Source of the DNA: Oscillospiraceae bacterium
GTDB lineage: Bacteria; Bacillota; Clostridia; Oscillospirales; Acutalibacteraceae
Assembly (NCBI GenBank): GCA_902762875.1
Contig: CACWPS010000005.1
Location: 124,001 to 188,000, forward strand
Direction of reading: 5' to 3'
Length of the DNA: 64,000 nt
Program-made: the position numbers and the translations under genes
Notes under the pieces: model-generated
Told to the model about the DNA's origin: nothing
The model's database searches: none
The model's input: only the letters and a program-made list of their open reading frames with translations
In this document: in pieces, positions 55,070 through 64,000 of the stretch
Layout: each line of letters begins with the position of its first letter
Numbering within the stretch: position 1 is the first letter of the stretch

Positions 55070-55297
55070 TTACCTTTCGGGATAGCTAAGCCCCTTGGGC
55101 AACCCGAGTATATAGTCTGCCGACACCCCGTAAAAGCGGCACAGCTTTTCAAGATGCTCAATGGGCAGTTTTCTGTTTCCGTTTTCATATTCGCTGTAAT
55201 ATTGCTGTGTTGTTCCCAAAAGCTGCGCTATATCCTTTTGGCTCGTTTTAGGCTCACGATCCTCTCTAAGACCTTTTATAACAGCGGCATAATTCAT
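55070..55297 (-). CDS. XRE-family HTH regulator
   Basis: 75 aa, one helix-turn-helix domain (about 8-65): SQKDIAQLLGTTQQYYSEYE and PIEHLEKLCRFYGVSADYIL. AGGAGGG precedes the ATG. Divergent from the small gene at 55428; the gap carries two palindromes over its promoter, so it likely represses that gene and perhaps itself. Confidence 0.92.
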   Translation of the reverse strand: MNYAAVIKGLREDREPKTSQKDIAQLLGTTQQYYSEYENGNRKLPIEHLEKLCRFYGVSADYILGLPKGLSYPER

Positions 55298-55335
55298 ATT
55301 TTATAAACCCTCCTGTTTTTGCAAAAAGTATAGCA

Positions 55336-55382
55336 TACATCAAAAATTATGTATTGACTTTACATCATTTATGATGTATAAT
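55336..55382 (+). promoter_or_regulatory. Promoter with two palindromic operators for the XRE/DUF6809 pair
   Basis: TTGACT (55354)-N17-TATAAT (55377) drives the gene at 55428. TACATCAT-TT-ATGATGTA (55361-55378) is a perfect dyad within the spacer and -10. A weaker dyad ATACAT...ATGTAT (55336-55355) overlaps the -35. Both look like XRE-type operator sites. Confidence 0.75.
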
Positions 55383-55427
55383 TTTTTGTGTTAAAACATT
55401 TTTATTAACGCTAAGGAGGCTTTTAAT

Positions 55428-55697
55428 ATGTCAATACTCGAAGAATTATACAATGGCAATATAGCACCGATAGAAAGGTCTATGAAAAAAGGAAGCGAGT
55501 ATTACAAGCTTTGCAAGGCCGTCTCTGAAAAAGAAGACAAGCTTTTTGAAGAATTGAGCTGTGAGAAAAAAGCGATATATGAAAGCATAGCGGAAAGTAA
55601 GCTTATGGTTGAGAGTATTTCCGAAGAAGAAATCTTTATTGACGGCTTTAGACTCGGCGCACAAATTATGCTTGAAATCATCAATAAACCGGACTAA
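55428..55697 (+). CDS. DUF6809-like small protein
   Basis: 89 aa, all-helical. SILEELYNGNIAPIERSMKK at the start and FIDGFRLGAQIMLEII at the end match a family of small phage- or plasmid-linked proteins in Clostridia (DUF6809) of unknown function. AAGGAGG precedes the ATG. It forms a divergent pair with the XRE regulator and shares its operator region. Confidence 0.72.
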   Translation: MSILEELYNGNIAPIERSMKKGSEYYKLCKAVSEKEDKLFEELSCEKKAIYESIAESKLMVESISEEEIFIDGFRLGAQIMLEIINKPD

Positions 55698-55730
55698 CCG
55701 CTTTTGCTAAATTAGTTTATGTAGGGGATG

Positions 55731-55840
55731 ATGCCCACATCATCCCGTTGCCTATCGGCTAAAACGGGAGGGCGCTTAAGACCCTCCCCTACAAAAAATT
55801 AATTTGAATTAAGTAGGGCGGGGGCTTGTCTCCCGCCGTC
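55731..55840. repeat. Intergenic palindromic repeat, family B (copy 7)
   Basis: GTAGGGGATGATGCCCACAT with CATCCC, then GGGAGGGCGCTTAAGACCCT with CCCCTAC, and GGCGGGGGC/CCCGCC. A TCTAATGTCTAACATCTAA run follows. Confidence 0.7.
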
Positions 55841-55856
55841 TAATGTCTAACATCTA

Positions 55857-55891
55857 AAACGGCAGATACACGAAGATGTATCTGCCGTTCT
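55857..55891 (-). terminator. Intrinsic terminator of the G5/3D gene
   Basis: AACGGCAGATACA and TGTATCTGCCGTT form a perfect stem with a GAAG-type loop, 1 nt past the minus-strand stop. Confidence 0.85.
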
Positions 55892-55892
55892 A

Positions 55893-56981
55893 TTATTCAA
55901 GTATATAGATTTCTACATTGCGCACGCCGAAGCTTCTGCATGCACTTTCGGAGGACATAAACAGGTCAACGCCTTTGGGGTACCGTCTTATAAACCCGCC
56001 TGTATCCGCCGCAACAGCATAGCCGTAAATAACGCTGCCGTCTGCAGTTTTGATATACATTTTGGTGCCGTAGGGAATATAGTTGGGGTTTACCGCAATA
56101 TATCCCGGCTGGGGCGCTACGCCGGTTGAGCATTTATTGCCCGTATAGGTGTAGGCGGTAGCTCTCGCCGTAATTTTAGACTTATAGTTTACGGGGTTGC
56201 CGTTTTCGTCAAGCTCTATGGGTGAAGAGGGGGTGAGGGTGGAAACACTTTTAACCGAAGCGGAGGTTGTAACTGTGCTTGCGACTGCACTTGCCGCCTT
56301 TTTAGTGCCCACAATCTTCTTGGCATCAACTGCGGCGGTTACAACTTCTTCACTTATTACGGTTTTCTCTTCGGAAACTCCGTTTACAAGCTTTTCGGTG
56401 TAGTTTACCTGCTTCACACCGTCTAAACCGTTTTCAAGTGTGGTGCTTCCTTCGGCCATGCTTGAGGAATATACGGTTTTTGTGCTGTGGGGAATAGCCT
56501 CGGTGTAGCTGCCGTTTACATACTCAATATCGGTGTAGTCGATATAAGCGGTTTCGGTAATAACAGTATCTAATGAGGGCTCTATAAAATCGTCGCCGTC
56601 GGGTGTGTATCCCGCAGCCTCGAGAGCCTCTAATACGGTACCGCCCGTAAACTCGATTTCCTGTGTTTGCTCGCCTATTGTAATATAAACGGGGAAGGCA
56701 TAGGCGATTTCAACCTCTGTCTTGCGGTTTTCAACCGTGGTTTTTGTAATTTTGTAGCGCTCGGACTTTAAATTCAGGTTAGAGAGAACATTCGCAACAT
56801 TCATATTGAGTGAACGCACGGTGTAAGTCTTTTCACCGTCAAATATTTCAACTGTATTTAATGATAGCCCGAGTAAAGTAACAACTGCAATGGTAATTGC
56901 GGTCATAACCGCTATGCAGCTTATACGCATTTGCTTTGAGAGCAGGCTCTTTGACAAACGGTACTTTATTTTTTCTAACAT
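55893..56981 (-). CDS. G5 and 3D domain cell-wall protein (YabE/resuscitation-type)
   Basis: 362 aa from ATG 56981, AAAGGAG upstream; a 10-codon longer frame is rejected. A membrane helix (about 22-42) is followed by DUF348 units (about 45-150), a G5 domain (about 165-220) and a C-terminal 3D domain (about 265-362) with TGNKCSTGVAPQPGYIAVNP and Asp residues in AADTGGFI and GVDLFM. 3D domains are lytic-transglycosylase-like; YabE homologues act in wall remodelling or spore outgrowth. Confidence 0.92.
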   Translation of the reverse strand: MLEKIKYRLSKSLLSKQMRISCIAVMTAITIAVVTLLGLSLNTVEIFDGEKTYTVRSLNMNVANVLSNLNLKSERYKITKTTVENRKTEVEIAYAFPVYITIGEQTQEIEFTGGTVLEALEAAGYTPDGDDFIEPSLDTVITETAYIDYTDIEYVNGSYTEAIPHSTKTVYSSSMAEGSTTLENGLDGVKQVNYTEKLVNGVSEEKTVISEEVVTAAVDAKKIVGTKKAASAVASTVTTSASVKSVSTLTPSSPIELDENGNPVNYKSKITARATAYTYTGNKCSTGVAPQPGYIAVNPNYIPYGTKMYIKTADGSVIYGYAVAADTGGFIRRYPKGVDLFMSSESACRSFGVRNVEIYILE

Positions 56982-57104
56982 CAAATGACTCCTTTGAAAT
57001 AAATCTCGCAAGCCGTGGGGTATTATATAGCATTAAATCGACGATGTCAAAGCGGAAAAAATCCAACTTTTTAGTCAAAAGCACTAAAAAAATTCAAGAA
57101 TTTA

Positions 57105-57134
57105 AAAAAGTTACAAGCTTGTAACCTTTTTAAA
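57105..57134. terminator. Bidirectional hairpin
   Basis: AAAAAAGTTACAAG and CTTGTAACCTTTTT form a near-perfect palindrome with T-runs on both strands. The remainder of 57012-57316 is AT-rich with no ORF. Confidence 0.6.
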
Positions 57135-57316
57135 GGGCAATTAAATGTCATTTTTTTACATTTAACTTGTGCAATCCTACAAAATCGGGCAAAGTGGTGC
57201 GGGCGGGTGCTTGTACTATGCTATTTTGCCCCAAAAGTGGGGGATTTATGCAAAAAACCACTTTTTAACCACAATATAAGGTATAAAAAAATTTTTGATA
57301 ATTTGTTAAAAAAATC

Positions 57317-57345
57317 TTTACAATTATATATATGTGTGGTATATT
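57317..57345 (+). promoter_or_regulatory. Promoter of pyrR-uracil permease
   Basis: TTTACA-N17-TATATT; transcription would start near 57352 and run into the attenuator. Confidence 0.7.
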
Positions 57346-57351
57346 AATAGC

Positions 57352-57492
57352 GGTTCAATTCCTTTAAGACGGTACGGAGATACCGGCAAGGCTCTGATTA
57401 ACAAATGGTATACATTATATATAATATATGTATATGCCGAGTTTGTGTTGACTATTCGAGCGTCTTGCTGTGTGCGGGACGCTTTTTTACGG
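57352..57492 (+). promoter_or_regulatory. Attenuator leader of pyrR (PyrR-binding type)
   Basis: GGTACGGAGATACCGGCAAGG (57373 on) resembles the PyrR-binding hairpin. An intrinsic terminator, AGCGTC...GACGCT with TTTTTT (about 57459-57488), ends just before the pyrR Shine-Dalgarno site. The layout fits UMP-dependent attenuation by PyrR; the binding hairpin is a pattern match only. Confidence 0.62.
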
Positions 57493-57500
57493 AGGGCTTT

Positions 57501-58040
57501 ATGGATAAGTTTAAGGCTACGCTTATGGACGAGGCGGCGGTGACCAGGGCGCTCAAGCGTATATCGCACGAGATACTTGAAAAAAACGACGGCGGCGCCG
57601 ACCTTTGTATTATAGGTATAAAACGCCGCGGAGTTGCCCTTGCAAATATTATAGCGGATAACATATATAATATAGAGGGTGTCCGTCCCCCTACAGGCGA
57701 GATTGATATAACCTTTTACCGTGACGATTTGACCGCAATTTCACCCGACCCGGTTATACATTCGGCGGCGCTTACGGTTTCGATTGTGGGCAAAAAGGTA
57801 GTTTTGGTGGACGATGTGCTTTACACAGGCAGAACAGTAAGGGCGGCTATGGACGCTATTATGCGTTTTGGCAGAGCGGCTTCAATTCAGCTTGCCGTGC
57901 TTATTGACAGGGGACATAGGGAGCTTCCCATTAGGGGCGACTATGTGGGCAAAAATGTTCCCACCTCTAAGTCAGAGATTATTGCGGTAAAAATACCGCC
58001 TTATGATGACGAGACTGCGGCGGAGCTTTACGAGATATGA
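57501..58040 (+). CDS. pyrR: PyrR bifunctional regulator/uracil phosphoribosyltransferase
   Basis: 179 aa from ATG 57501 with GGAGGG upstream (a longer frame runs through the attenuator). The PRPP loop [20 protein letters not shown] is intact, with [20 protein letters not shown] typical of PyrR. It binds leader RNA with UMP to end transcription and also has UPRT activity. Followed by the uracil permease gene after 73 nt. Confidence 0.96.
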   Translation: MDKFKATLMDEAAVTRALKRISHEILEKNDGGADLCIIGIKRRGVALANIIADNIYNIEGVRPPTGEIDITFYRDDLTAISPDPVIHSAALTVSIVGKKVVLVDDVLYTGRTVRAAMDAIMRFGRAASIQLAVLIDRGHRELPIRGDYVGKNVPTSKSEIIAVKIPPYDDETAAELYEI

Positions 58041-58113
58041 ACAGTCCTATGACTGCTTATATATAATAATGTGTAGGGTTAAATTCCTGCGCAAAATATG
58101 GAGGAAGTAATAA

Positions 58114-59477
58114 ATGAAGATGTACTACAATGTTGAAGACAAGCCTAAGTTTGGGCAGTTGATTGTCTTCGCAATCCAGCAGCTGCTTGCCATTATGGCG
58201 GCAACCCTCGTTGTTCCGGTAATAATTAACAGCAACGCAGGACTTACAGGCAAGGACGCTATGAGCACCGCCGCAGCACTTTTCGGCGCCGGCGTGGGAA
58301 CCCTTGTTTATGTCCTTTTCACAAAGAAGAAAAGCCCGGTTTTCTTAGGCTCGTCCTTTGCATTCATCGGCTCAATGACTGCGGCGTTCGCAGGTGCGGC
58401 AAGCGTTGCCGTCGGTTATCTCGGTCTTATTTTCGGTGCGGTTTTCGCGGGTCTTGTCTATGTTGTTATTGCGATAATCGTTAAGTTTGCGGGAGTAGGC
58501 TGGATTAATAAGCTTATGCCTGCCGTTGTTATCGGACCTACGGTTGCCATAATCGGTCTTTCCCTTTAGACGCTGAGGGCAACTCGGTTGCGAATGTTCT
58601 TCTTTGCGTACTTATCGGTATTATAACCCTTATCGTCACTATGCTCTGCTCGACCTACGGCAAAAAGACCGCAAAGCTTATCCCCTTTATTTTCGGTATT
58701 CTCGCGGGCTATGCGGTAGCTCTTATATTTACGGTTATAGGCTACGCGGCTGATGTCGAGGCTTTAAAGCTTATCAATTTCGGCAACTTTACGGCTCTTG
58801 TTTCGGGCGGCGTATCCCTTGAAACATTTATCAGTGTTCCTAAATTCACATTCTTAACCGCTTTCGGCGGCTTTGGTGAAATTTCAGGTTCCTATATCGG
58901 TACGGTTGCGGTTGCGTATGTACCTGTTGCTTTCGTTGTATTCGCCGAGCATATCGCCGACCACAAGAACATTTCAAGCATTATTGAAAAGGATCTTCTT
59001 GAGGAACCCGGACTTCACAGAACACTTTTAGGCGACGGTGTAGGCTCAATGGTAGGCGCTTTATTCGGCGGCTGCCCAAACACCACCTACGGCGAGTCGG
59101 TAGCCTGCGTTGCTATTACAAGAAATGCCTCTGTTGCCACAATTATTGCGGCGGCCTTCGGCGCTATAATCGTTTCCTTTGTAAACCCCTTTGTCGCTTT
59201 CGTTAATTCCATTCCCGCCTGCGTAATGGGCGGCGTTTGTATGGCACTTTACGGCTTTATCGCAGTAAGCGGTCTTAAGATGGTACAGAAGGTTGACCTT
59301 AACGAAAACAAGAACCTCTTTGTTGTATCGGCTATACTTATCGCAGGTATCGGCGGTCTTTCCCTTACCTTCGGCAAGATTACCCTTACAGCGGTTGCAA
59401 CCTCACTTATCCTCGGAATAATCGTAAATCTTATTCTTTCCGGCAAGAAAGAGGAAGTAAACGAGACAGAGGAATAA
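58114..59477 (+). pseudogene. Uracil permease (NCS2), frame broken after about 151 codons
   Basis: GGAGG precedes ATG 58114. The first frame reads FLGSSFAFIGSM and VVIGPTVAIIGLSL, then TAG (58567-58569). The remaining part (DAEGNSVANVLLCVLIGIIT onward; from about 58569 to 59477) continues in another frame with GCPNTTYGESVACVAITRNA, the NCS2 signature. A normal protein would join the two with a short segment now missing, so at least one frame-shifting gap is present. Its position after pyrR supports uracil uptake. Gap size cannot be set from the sequence. Confidence 0.88.
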
Positions 59478-59483
59478 TAAAAA

Positions 59484-59853
59484 GCCTCCCTTGTGAAAAG
59501 GGAGGGGAACCGCCGAATGGCGGTGGAGGGATTGTCCGTTTAACAGCTTAACCGCATACAATCCCCCAGTCTCGCTATGCTCGACAGCCCCCTTTACACA
59601 AGGGGGCCTCAGTCTGTCGAAAAAGCCGGTTGTCGGCTCCCCTTGTCAGGGGAGCTGTCACCGTAGGTGACTGAGGGGTAGTCAAAAAAGGCTTTATTAA
59701 AGCGTTTTCTCTCCCTCCGTCACGGCGAAGCCGTGCCACCTCCCTCGTCAGAGGGAGGCAAAAGATAGTTTATCGACACTCTCAGCCCCCCTTTACACAA
59801 GGGGGCCTTTTTTGTTGAAGCTTTGCAAAACACCTCCCTCGTCTGAGGGAGGC
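59484..59853. repeat. Cluster of intergenic palindromic repeats, family A (copy 6, several units)
   Basis: GCCTCCCTTGTGAAAAGGGA, CCCTTTACACAAGGGGGCC, CTCCCCTTGTCAGGGGAG, GTCACGGCGAAGCCGTG and TCCCTCGTCTGAGGGAGG units lie one after another over 370 bp between the uracil permease gene and the minus-strand small gene. No coding capacity. Confidence 0.78.
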
Positions 59854-59892
59854 GTTAAGTTGTGCAAATGTCTTAATGGTACAGTCTATTTG

Positions 59893-60174
59893 TTATTTAA
59901 GATTTCTTTCAAGCCATACAAAGCCAACATCAAGGGCGTCAAAGAAGGAGTCCTTTTCCGATGATTTTACAACCCTTTCCTTATCGGAAAGCTGGGTATC
60001 GCTCTTTAAGAGCTCAACCTTAACCTTGCCCGGAATTTCGTTTTCCCCCGCCTTTACTGTAGACAGCACAGTAAATCTTACAACAAAGGGCTCTGCCATA
60101 TCGCCGTAATAAATTTCGTTACCGCACTTAACAATAGGCTTGTTCTTATAGGTTAAAAAATTATTTTCTGCCAT
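59893..60174 (-). CDS. Conserved small protein, unknown (pair member 1)
   Basis: 93 aa. Mixed alpha/beta, no signal or membrane segment. MAENNFLTYKNKPIVKCGNE at the start and SSEKDSFFDALDVGFVWLER at the end. GGGGGAG precedes the ATG. 5 nt after the gene at 60180 in the same direction, so the two are co-translated. I do not recognise either family. Confidence 0.8.
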   Translation of the reverse strand: MAENNFLTYKNKPIVKCGNEIYYGDMAEPFVVRFTVLSTVKAGENEIPGKVKVELLKSDTQLSDKERVVKSSEKDSFFDALDVGFVWLERNLK

Positions 60175-60179
60175 ATTTC

Positions 60180-60443
60180 TTAATTCTCCCCCGGCATTTC
60201 GCCGTAAAGATTAAACCTGAAGAGCATTGTTTCGTCCTCGGGGTTGGTGCAACGGATTGTAGCCTCGGCAACCTCGGAATTGTTTAAAATCGTGCTTAAG
60301 CCTATCATCTGGCAAAGCTTGGATTTAAGGTTTAATACATCGCCGTCCTTGGTCTCAAGGTAAACATCGCCCTTGCATTCGTCAATCGCTTTTATAAAAT
60401 CATCAAAATCAACATTGTGAAGTTGAATTTTTCCGTTATCCAT
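60180..60443 (-). CDS. Conserved small protein, unknown (pair member 2)
   Basis: 87 aa from ATG 60443 with GGGAGG 10 nt upstream (an ATG six codons earlier overlaps that site). IQLHNVDFDDFIKAIDECKG at the start and NPEDETMLFRFNLYGEMP at the end. Acidic, soluble, no motif recognised. Upstream partner of the gene at 59893. The gap to glyS (60444-60585) holds both promoters. Confidence 0.8.
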   Translation of the reverse strand: MDNGKIQLHNVDFDDFIKAIDECKGDVYLETKDGDVLNLKSKLCQMIGLSTILNNSEVAEATIRCTNPEDETMLFRFNLYGEMPGEN

Positions 60444-60585
60444 AATAACAAAACCTCCCATTCATTCTATGCTAAAAGTATAAACGATATATATTAATAT
60501 GTCAAGTTAAATTAGTGTTGACTTTTTGACAAATTTCCTTTACTATATTATTTGTAGGAATTTCGGTTTCAGGAGGAAGAAAATT

Positions 60586-61977
60586 TTGGATAACGCAAAA
60601 AAAAGTATGGATACCATTGTTGCCCTTGCAAAGGGCCGCGGCTTTGTATACCCCGGCAGCGAGATATACGGCGGTCTTGCAAATTCGTGGGATTACGGTC
60701 CCCTGGGCGTGGAGCTTAAAAATAATATAAAAAAGGCTTGGCTTAAAAAATTCGTTCAGGAGTCCCCTTACAATGTAGGGCTTGACAGTGCGATTTTGAT
60801 GAACCCCGAAACCTGGGTGGCTTCGGGTCATTTAGGCGGCTTTTCGGACCCCCTTATGGACTGCCGCTCCTGTAAGACAAGGCACAGAGCCGATAAGCTT
60901 ATTGAGGACTATGTGGCTGAGAACGGCCTTTCGGATAATCCCGCCGCTATGAGCGACGAGGAAATGATGCAGTATATTAAGGACAAGGGCATAGCCTGCC
61001 CTCACTGCGGCTCCCACGATTTTACGGATATTAGAAAGTTTAACCTTATGTTCAAGACCTTTCAGGGCGTTACGGAGGACAGCTCCTCTACCCTTTATCT
61101 CCGCCCCGAAACTGCGCAGGGCATTTTCGTAAACTTCAAGAATATTGCCCGCACTACCCGTAAAAAGATTCCCTTCGGTGTAGCGCAGGTGGGTAAATCG
61201 TTCCGTAACGAGATTACCCCCGGAAACTTTATTTTCAGAATTCGTGAGTTTGAGCAGATGGAGCTTGAGTTCTTCTGCAAGCCCGGTACCGACCTTTACT
61301 GGTTTGAGTACTGGCGCAGCTTCTGCAAGAAGTGGCTTTTAGACCTTGGTATGACCGAGGAGCACTTGAGACTTCGTGACCACGATAAGGATGAGCTTTG
61401 CTTCTATTCAAAGGCAACAACCGACTTTGAGTTCCTCTTCCCCTTCGGCTGGGGCGAATTATGGGGCGTTGCCGACCGTACCGATTACGACTTAACCCAG
61501 CACGCCAACCATTCGGGGGAGGCTATGGAGTATTTTGACCCCGAAACAAACGAAAAATACATTCCTTATGTAATAGAGCCTTCTTTAGGTGCTGACCGTG
61601 TTCTGCTTGCCTTCCTTTGTGACGCATATGACGAGGAGCAGGACGAAAAGGGCGACACAAGAGTAGTGCTTCATCTGCACCCTGCACTTGCTCCCTTTAA
61701 GGCGGCGGTTTTACCCCTTTCCAAAAAGCTCTCGGAAAAGGCGACAGAGGTATTCGGCGATTTAGCCAAAGACTTTATGGTGGATTTTGACGATGCGGGC
61801 TCAATAGGCAAGCGCTACCGCCGTCAGGACGAAATCGGCACACCGATTTGCATAACCTACGATTTCGACTCCCTTGAGGACAACTGCGTTACCGTGCGTG
61901 ACCGTGACACAATGGAGCAGAAGCGTATCCCCATTTCAGAACTTAAGACTTATATTGCGGAATCTGTTAAATTCTAA
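60586..61977 (+). CDS. glyS: Glycyl-tRNA synthetase (single-chain class II)
   Basis: 463 aa from TTG 60586 with AGGAGG 9 nt upstream; a longer frame is rejected. Class II motif 1 ([16 protein letters not shown]), motif 2 ([20 protein letters not shown]) and motif 3 ([18 protein letters not shown]) are present. [11 protein letters not shown] and CPHCGSHDF hold the insert. C-terminal anticodon domain ends with KFMVD-like strands. The eukaryote-like homodimer form rather than alpha2beta2. Confidence 0.97.
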   Translation: MDNAKKSMDTIVALAKGRGFVYPGSEIYGGLANSWDYGPLGVELKNNIKKAWLKKFVQESPYNVGLDSAILMNPETWVASGHLGGFSDPLMDCRSCKTRHRADKLIEDYVAENGLSDNPAAMSDEEMMQYIKDKGIACPHCGSHDFTDIRKFNLMFKTFQGVTEDSSSTLYLRPETAQGIFVNFKNIARTTRKKIPFGVAQVGKSFRNEITPGNFIFRIREFEQMELEFFCKPGTDLYWFEYWRSFCKKWLLDLGMTEEHLRLRDHDKDELCFYSKATTDFEFLFPFGWGELWGVADRTDYDLTQHANHSGEAMEYFDPETNEKYIPYVIEPSLGADRVLLAFLCDAYDEEQDEKGDTRVVLHLHPALAPFKAAVLPLSKKLSEKATEVFGDLAKDFMVDFDDAGSIGKRYRRQDEIGTPICITYDFDSLEDNCVTVRDRDTMEQKRIPISELKTYIAESVKF

Positions 61978-62010
61978 AATCGGGGCGACAGCCTTTAAAG
62001 AGGTAATAAA

Positions 62011-63771
62011 ATGACATCTACCCAAATTTTGTTAATGGCAGCCGAGCTGTTAGGCGGTCTTGCATTTTTCCTGTACGGAATGTCCACCTTGTCGGACGGA
62101 CTTGAAAATGTTGCGGGCGGCGCCCTTGAAAAGACCCTTAAAAAGGTTACAAAAAACCAGTTTTTAAGCTTCTTTCTGGGAGCGGGAATAACCATTGCGA
62201 TACAGTCCTCCTCGGCGATGACCGTAATGCTCATAGGTCTTGTAAACTCAGGGATAGTTAATTTCTGCGATACCTTCGGCATAATAATGGGCTCGAATGT
62301 GGGAACAACCCTCACTGCCTGGCTTTTAAGCCTTACGGGCATAAGCGGCGATAATTTCTTCCTTACATTATTAAAGCCGATGACCTTTGCGCCTATTCTT
62401 GCCTTTATCGGTATCCTCTTAAGAATGGTCTCAAAGCAGGATAAAAAGAAGAATATCGGACTTATTCTTATAGGCTTTGCCGTTCTTATGACGGGAATGG
62501 ACTTTATGAGCAATTCGATGAGCGCCGTCCGTGAAATGGACGGTTTTAAGAACCTGCTCTTTGCCTTCAGCAGTCCTGTGATAGCGCTCCTTATATCGAT
62601 GCTTTTCACAGGAATTATTCAGTCCTCGGCGGCGACAATCGGTATTGTTCAGGCGTTAGCCCTTACGGGCAGTATCACCTATGAAATGGCGATACCGCTG
62701 GTGCTGGGCGCTAATATCGGCACCTGTATCACGGCGCTTATCTCAAGCTTCGGCACTAACAAAAACGCCAAGCGTGTGGTTGCAATGCACATTTATGTTA
62801 ATGTAATCGGCTCGGTGCTGTGCCTTATTTTGCTTTATGTTGCAGAATTGGCAGGGGTAGCATTTATAAAATCCCCTGTTTCAATGATAGGCGTCGCTAT
62901 GATTCACACCCTCTTTAACTTTGTGAACACAGTAATTCTTGTCCCCTTTAGAAAGGCGGTTATACACCTTTGCGAGCTTACCGTTAAGAAAAATGACGGT
63001 AAAACTCATACCGTATTTTTGGACGAGCGTCTCTTTAACAATACTGCACTTGCGGTTTCGGAGTGCCACAGGCTTACTTCCGAGATGGCGGAGCGTGCAA
63101 GGGAGTCCCTTTTAAAATCCATTTCGGTTATTTCTAAATATGACCCCCAAACGGTGGAGTTTATCCGTGAAAACGAGGAGCTTATCGATAAATATGAGGA
63201 CAAGCTGGGCACCTACCTTGTGCGCTTAAGCAATAATGAGCAGTCCGAAAATACGGCTCACAGCATAGCGAGAATGCTCCACAGCATAGGTGACTTTGAG
63301 CGTATAGGCGACCACGCCCTTAATATCTGTAAGGTTGCTGAGGAAATGCATGACAAAAGCATACATTTCTCTGATGATGCAATGAAGGAAATCGATACAA
63401 TCACTGCCGCTGTAACCGAAATACTTAATATGACAATAGACTCCTTTATAAACGACGATATAGAGCAGGCTTCCCATGTCGAGCCCCTTGAACAGGTTAT
63501 CGACAAGCTTAATAAGGAGCTTAAGGCACGGCATATCAACCGTCTGCAAAACGGCGAATGCACTATAGAGCTGGGCTTTATCTTCACCGATTTGCTTACA
63601 AATTACGAGCGTGTTTCCGACCACTGCTCAAATATTGCGGTTTACACAATGCAGTTGCCCACCGATATGCTGGATACCCACAAGTATCTGCATAAGCTTA
63701 AGAGCTCGCTTAACGGTACCTTTGTGGACGATTTCAACAAATTCAGTGAAAAATATACTTTAGATACATAA
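62011..63771 (+). CDS. Na+/Pi cotransporter family protein with PhoU-like domain
   Basis: 586 aa. Two inverted NptA repeats each have a QSS motif: IAIQSSSAMTVMLIGL (about 55-70) and GIIQSSAATIGIVQAL (about 205-220). About eight membrane helices, then a cytoplasmic PhoU-like helical domain (about 345-575) with SIARMLHSIGDFERIGDHAL. Imports phosphate with Na+. AGAGGT before the ATG. Confidence 0.93.
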   Translation: MTSTQILLMAAELLGGLAFFLYGMSTLSDGLENVAGGALEKTLKKVTKNQFLSFFLGAGITIAIQSSSAMTVMLIGLVNSGIVNFCDTFGIIMGSNVGTTLTAWLLSLTGISGDNFFLTLLKPMTFAPILAFIGILLRMVSKQDKKKNIGLILIGFAVLMTGMDFMSNSMSAVREMDGFKNLLFAFSSPVIALLISMLFTGIIQSSAATIGIVQALALTGSITYEMAIPLVLGANIGTCITALISSFGTNKNAKRVVAMHIYVNVIGSVLCLILLYVAELAGVAFIKSPVSMIGVAMIHTLFNFVNTVILVPFRKAVIHLCELTVKKNDGKTHTVFLDERLFNNTALAVSECHRLTSEMAERARESLLKSISVISKYDPQTVEFIRENEELIDKYEDKLGTYLVRLSNNEQSENTAHSIARMLHSIGDFERIGDHALNICKVAEEMHDKSIHFSDDAMKEIDTITAAVTEILNMTIDSFINDDIEQASHVEPLEQVIDKLNKELKARHINRLQNGECTIELGFIFTDLLTNYERVSDHCSNIAVYTMQLPTDMLDTHKYLHKLKSSLNGTFVDDFNKFSEKYTLDT

Positions 63772-63780
63772 GTTAAGCTA

Positions 63781-63803
63781 CCCCTCCCGATAGTCGGGAG
63801 GGT
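63781..63803 (+). terminator. Hairpin between the Na/Pi symporter and trkH-like genes
   Basis: CCCTCCCGA and TCGGGAGGG pair around a short loop and are followed by TTT. Likely a partial terminator. Confidence 0.55.
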
Positions 63804-63822
63804 TTGGTTACGGAGGCATTTA

Positions 63823-64000
63823 ATGAAACATCGCAGGCTTTCTCATGTCCGGGTTATCACTCTCGGATACCTTATTATGATACTTTTGGGCACAGCCCTG
63901 CTTATGCTGCCTTGCGCTACCCGTGAGGGTGTAGGCGCAGGCCCTGTCACGGCGCTTTTTACCGCCACCTCGGCATCCTGCGTTACGGGGCTTGTTTTGC
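63823..64000 (+). CDS. TrkH/KtrB-type potassium transport subunit (start only)
   Basis: 59 codons are seen before the window ends. ATG 63823 follows GGAGG. RVITLGYLIMILLGTALLML is the first membrane helix and ALFTATSASCVTGLVL contains the first K+ selectivity-loop pattern (S-x-S-CVTG). That is typical of TrkH/KtrB. A TrkA/KtrA partner would be expected just after the window. Confidence 0.88.
   Translation, partial: MKHRRLSHVRVITLGYLIMILLGTALLMLPCATREGVGAGPVTALFTATSASCVTGLVL

Overview
The window comes from a low-to-moderate-GC Clostridia genome, most likely an Oscillospiraceae/Ruminococcaceae-type gut bacterium (inference). The evidence is a Firmicutes-type S10-spc-alpha ribosomal cluster with zinc-type S14 and a KOW/L14e-like protein between map and infA, Rny, PyrR control, a YabE-like G5/3D protein, a LytM/SpoIIQ-like protein and TTG/GTG starts behind strong Shine-Dalgarno sites. 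Intergenic regions are crowded with palindromic repeats of at least two families.

Region 1 (1-6.9 kb) is the unusual part. A tyrosine recombinase is followed by a 403-bp segment bounded by perfect 25-bp inverted repeats. The segment carries a near-consensus promoter that points away from the downstream genes, and a bidirectional terminator. Immediately beyond lies a TasA/camelysin-like surface-protein locus: a membrane or sortase-type anchored protein, TasA-like proteins with SipW-cognate signal peptides, an ER-type (SipW) signal peptidase, a small Cys-rich protein gene whose frame is interrupted at a 10-G tract, and a small membrane protein. Two copies of a structured RNA-like element (about 108 nt, covarying stem, conserved loop) stand upstream of the last two TasA-like genes. 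I read this as an invertible-promoter, phase-variable matrix or surface-fibre locus, captured in the OFF orientation.

Region 2 (6.9-20 kb) holds a LytM/SpoIIQ-like peptidase, a NusG-domain-II/Gx-transporter/ApbE set, secA, a P-loop ATPase, RNase P RNA, an FkbM methyltransferase, rhamnulokinase, a cobalamin-riboswitch operon (DUF4430 lipoprotein plus ECF S component) and rny. Region 3 (20-28.8 kb) is rpoB-rpoC and an Mrp-type ATPase. Region 4 (28.9-45.4 kb) is tRNA-Ser, two convergent candidate small transcripts, and the S10-spc-alpha cluster from rpsJ to rplQ including secY, adk, map, infA and rpoA. Region 5 (45.5-64 kb) has prfC, an Asn/Gln-only micro-ORF, a rlmB-pseudo-P-type-ATPase-metG-TatD operon, enolase, an XRE/DUF6809 divergent pair, a G5/3D protein, pyrR-uracil permease with an attenuator, two unknown small genes, glyS, a Na/Pi symporter and the start of a TrkH/KtrB-type K+ channel subunit.

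Three conserved genes (rpoC, infA, the uracil permease) have internal frame breaks. In rpoC and infA these look like short deletions in the most conserved part of the gene, which suggests assembly error rather than biology.
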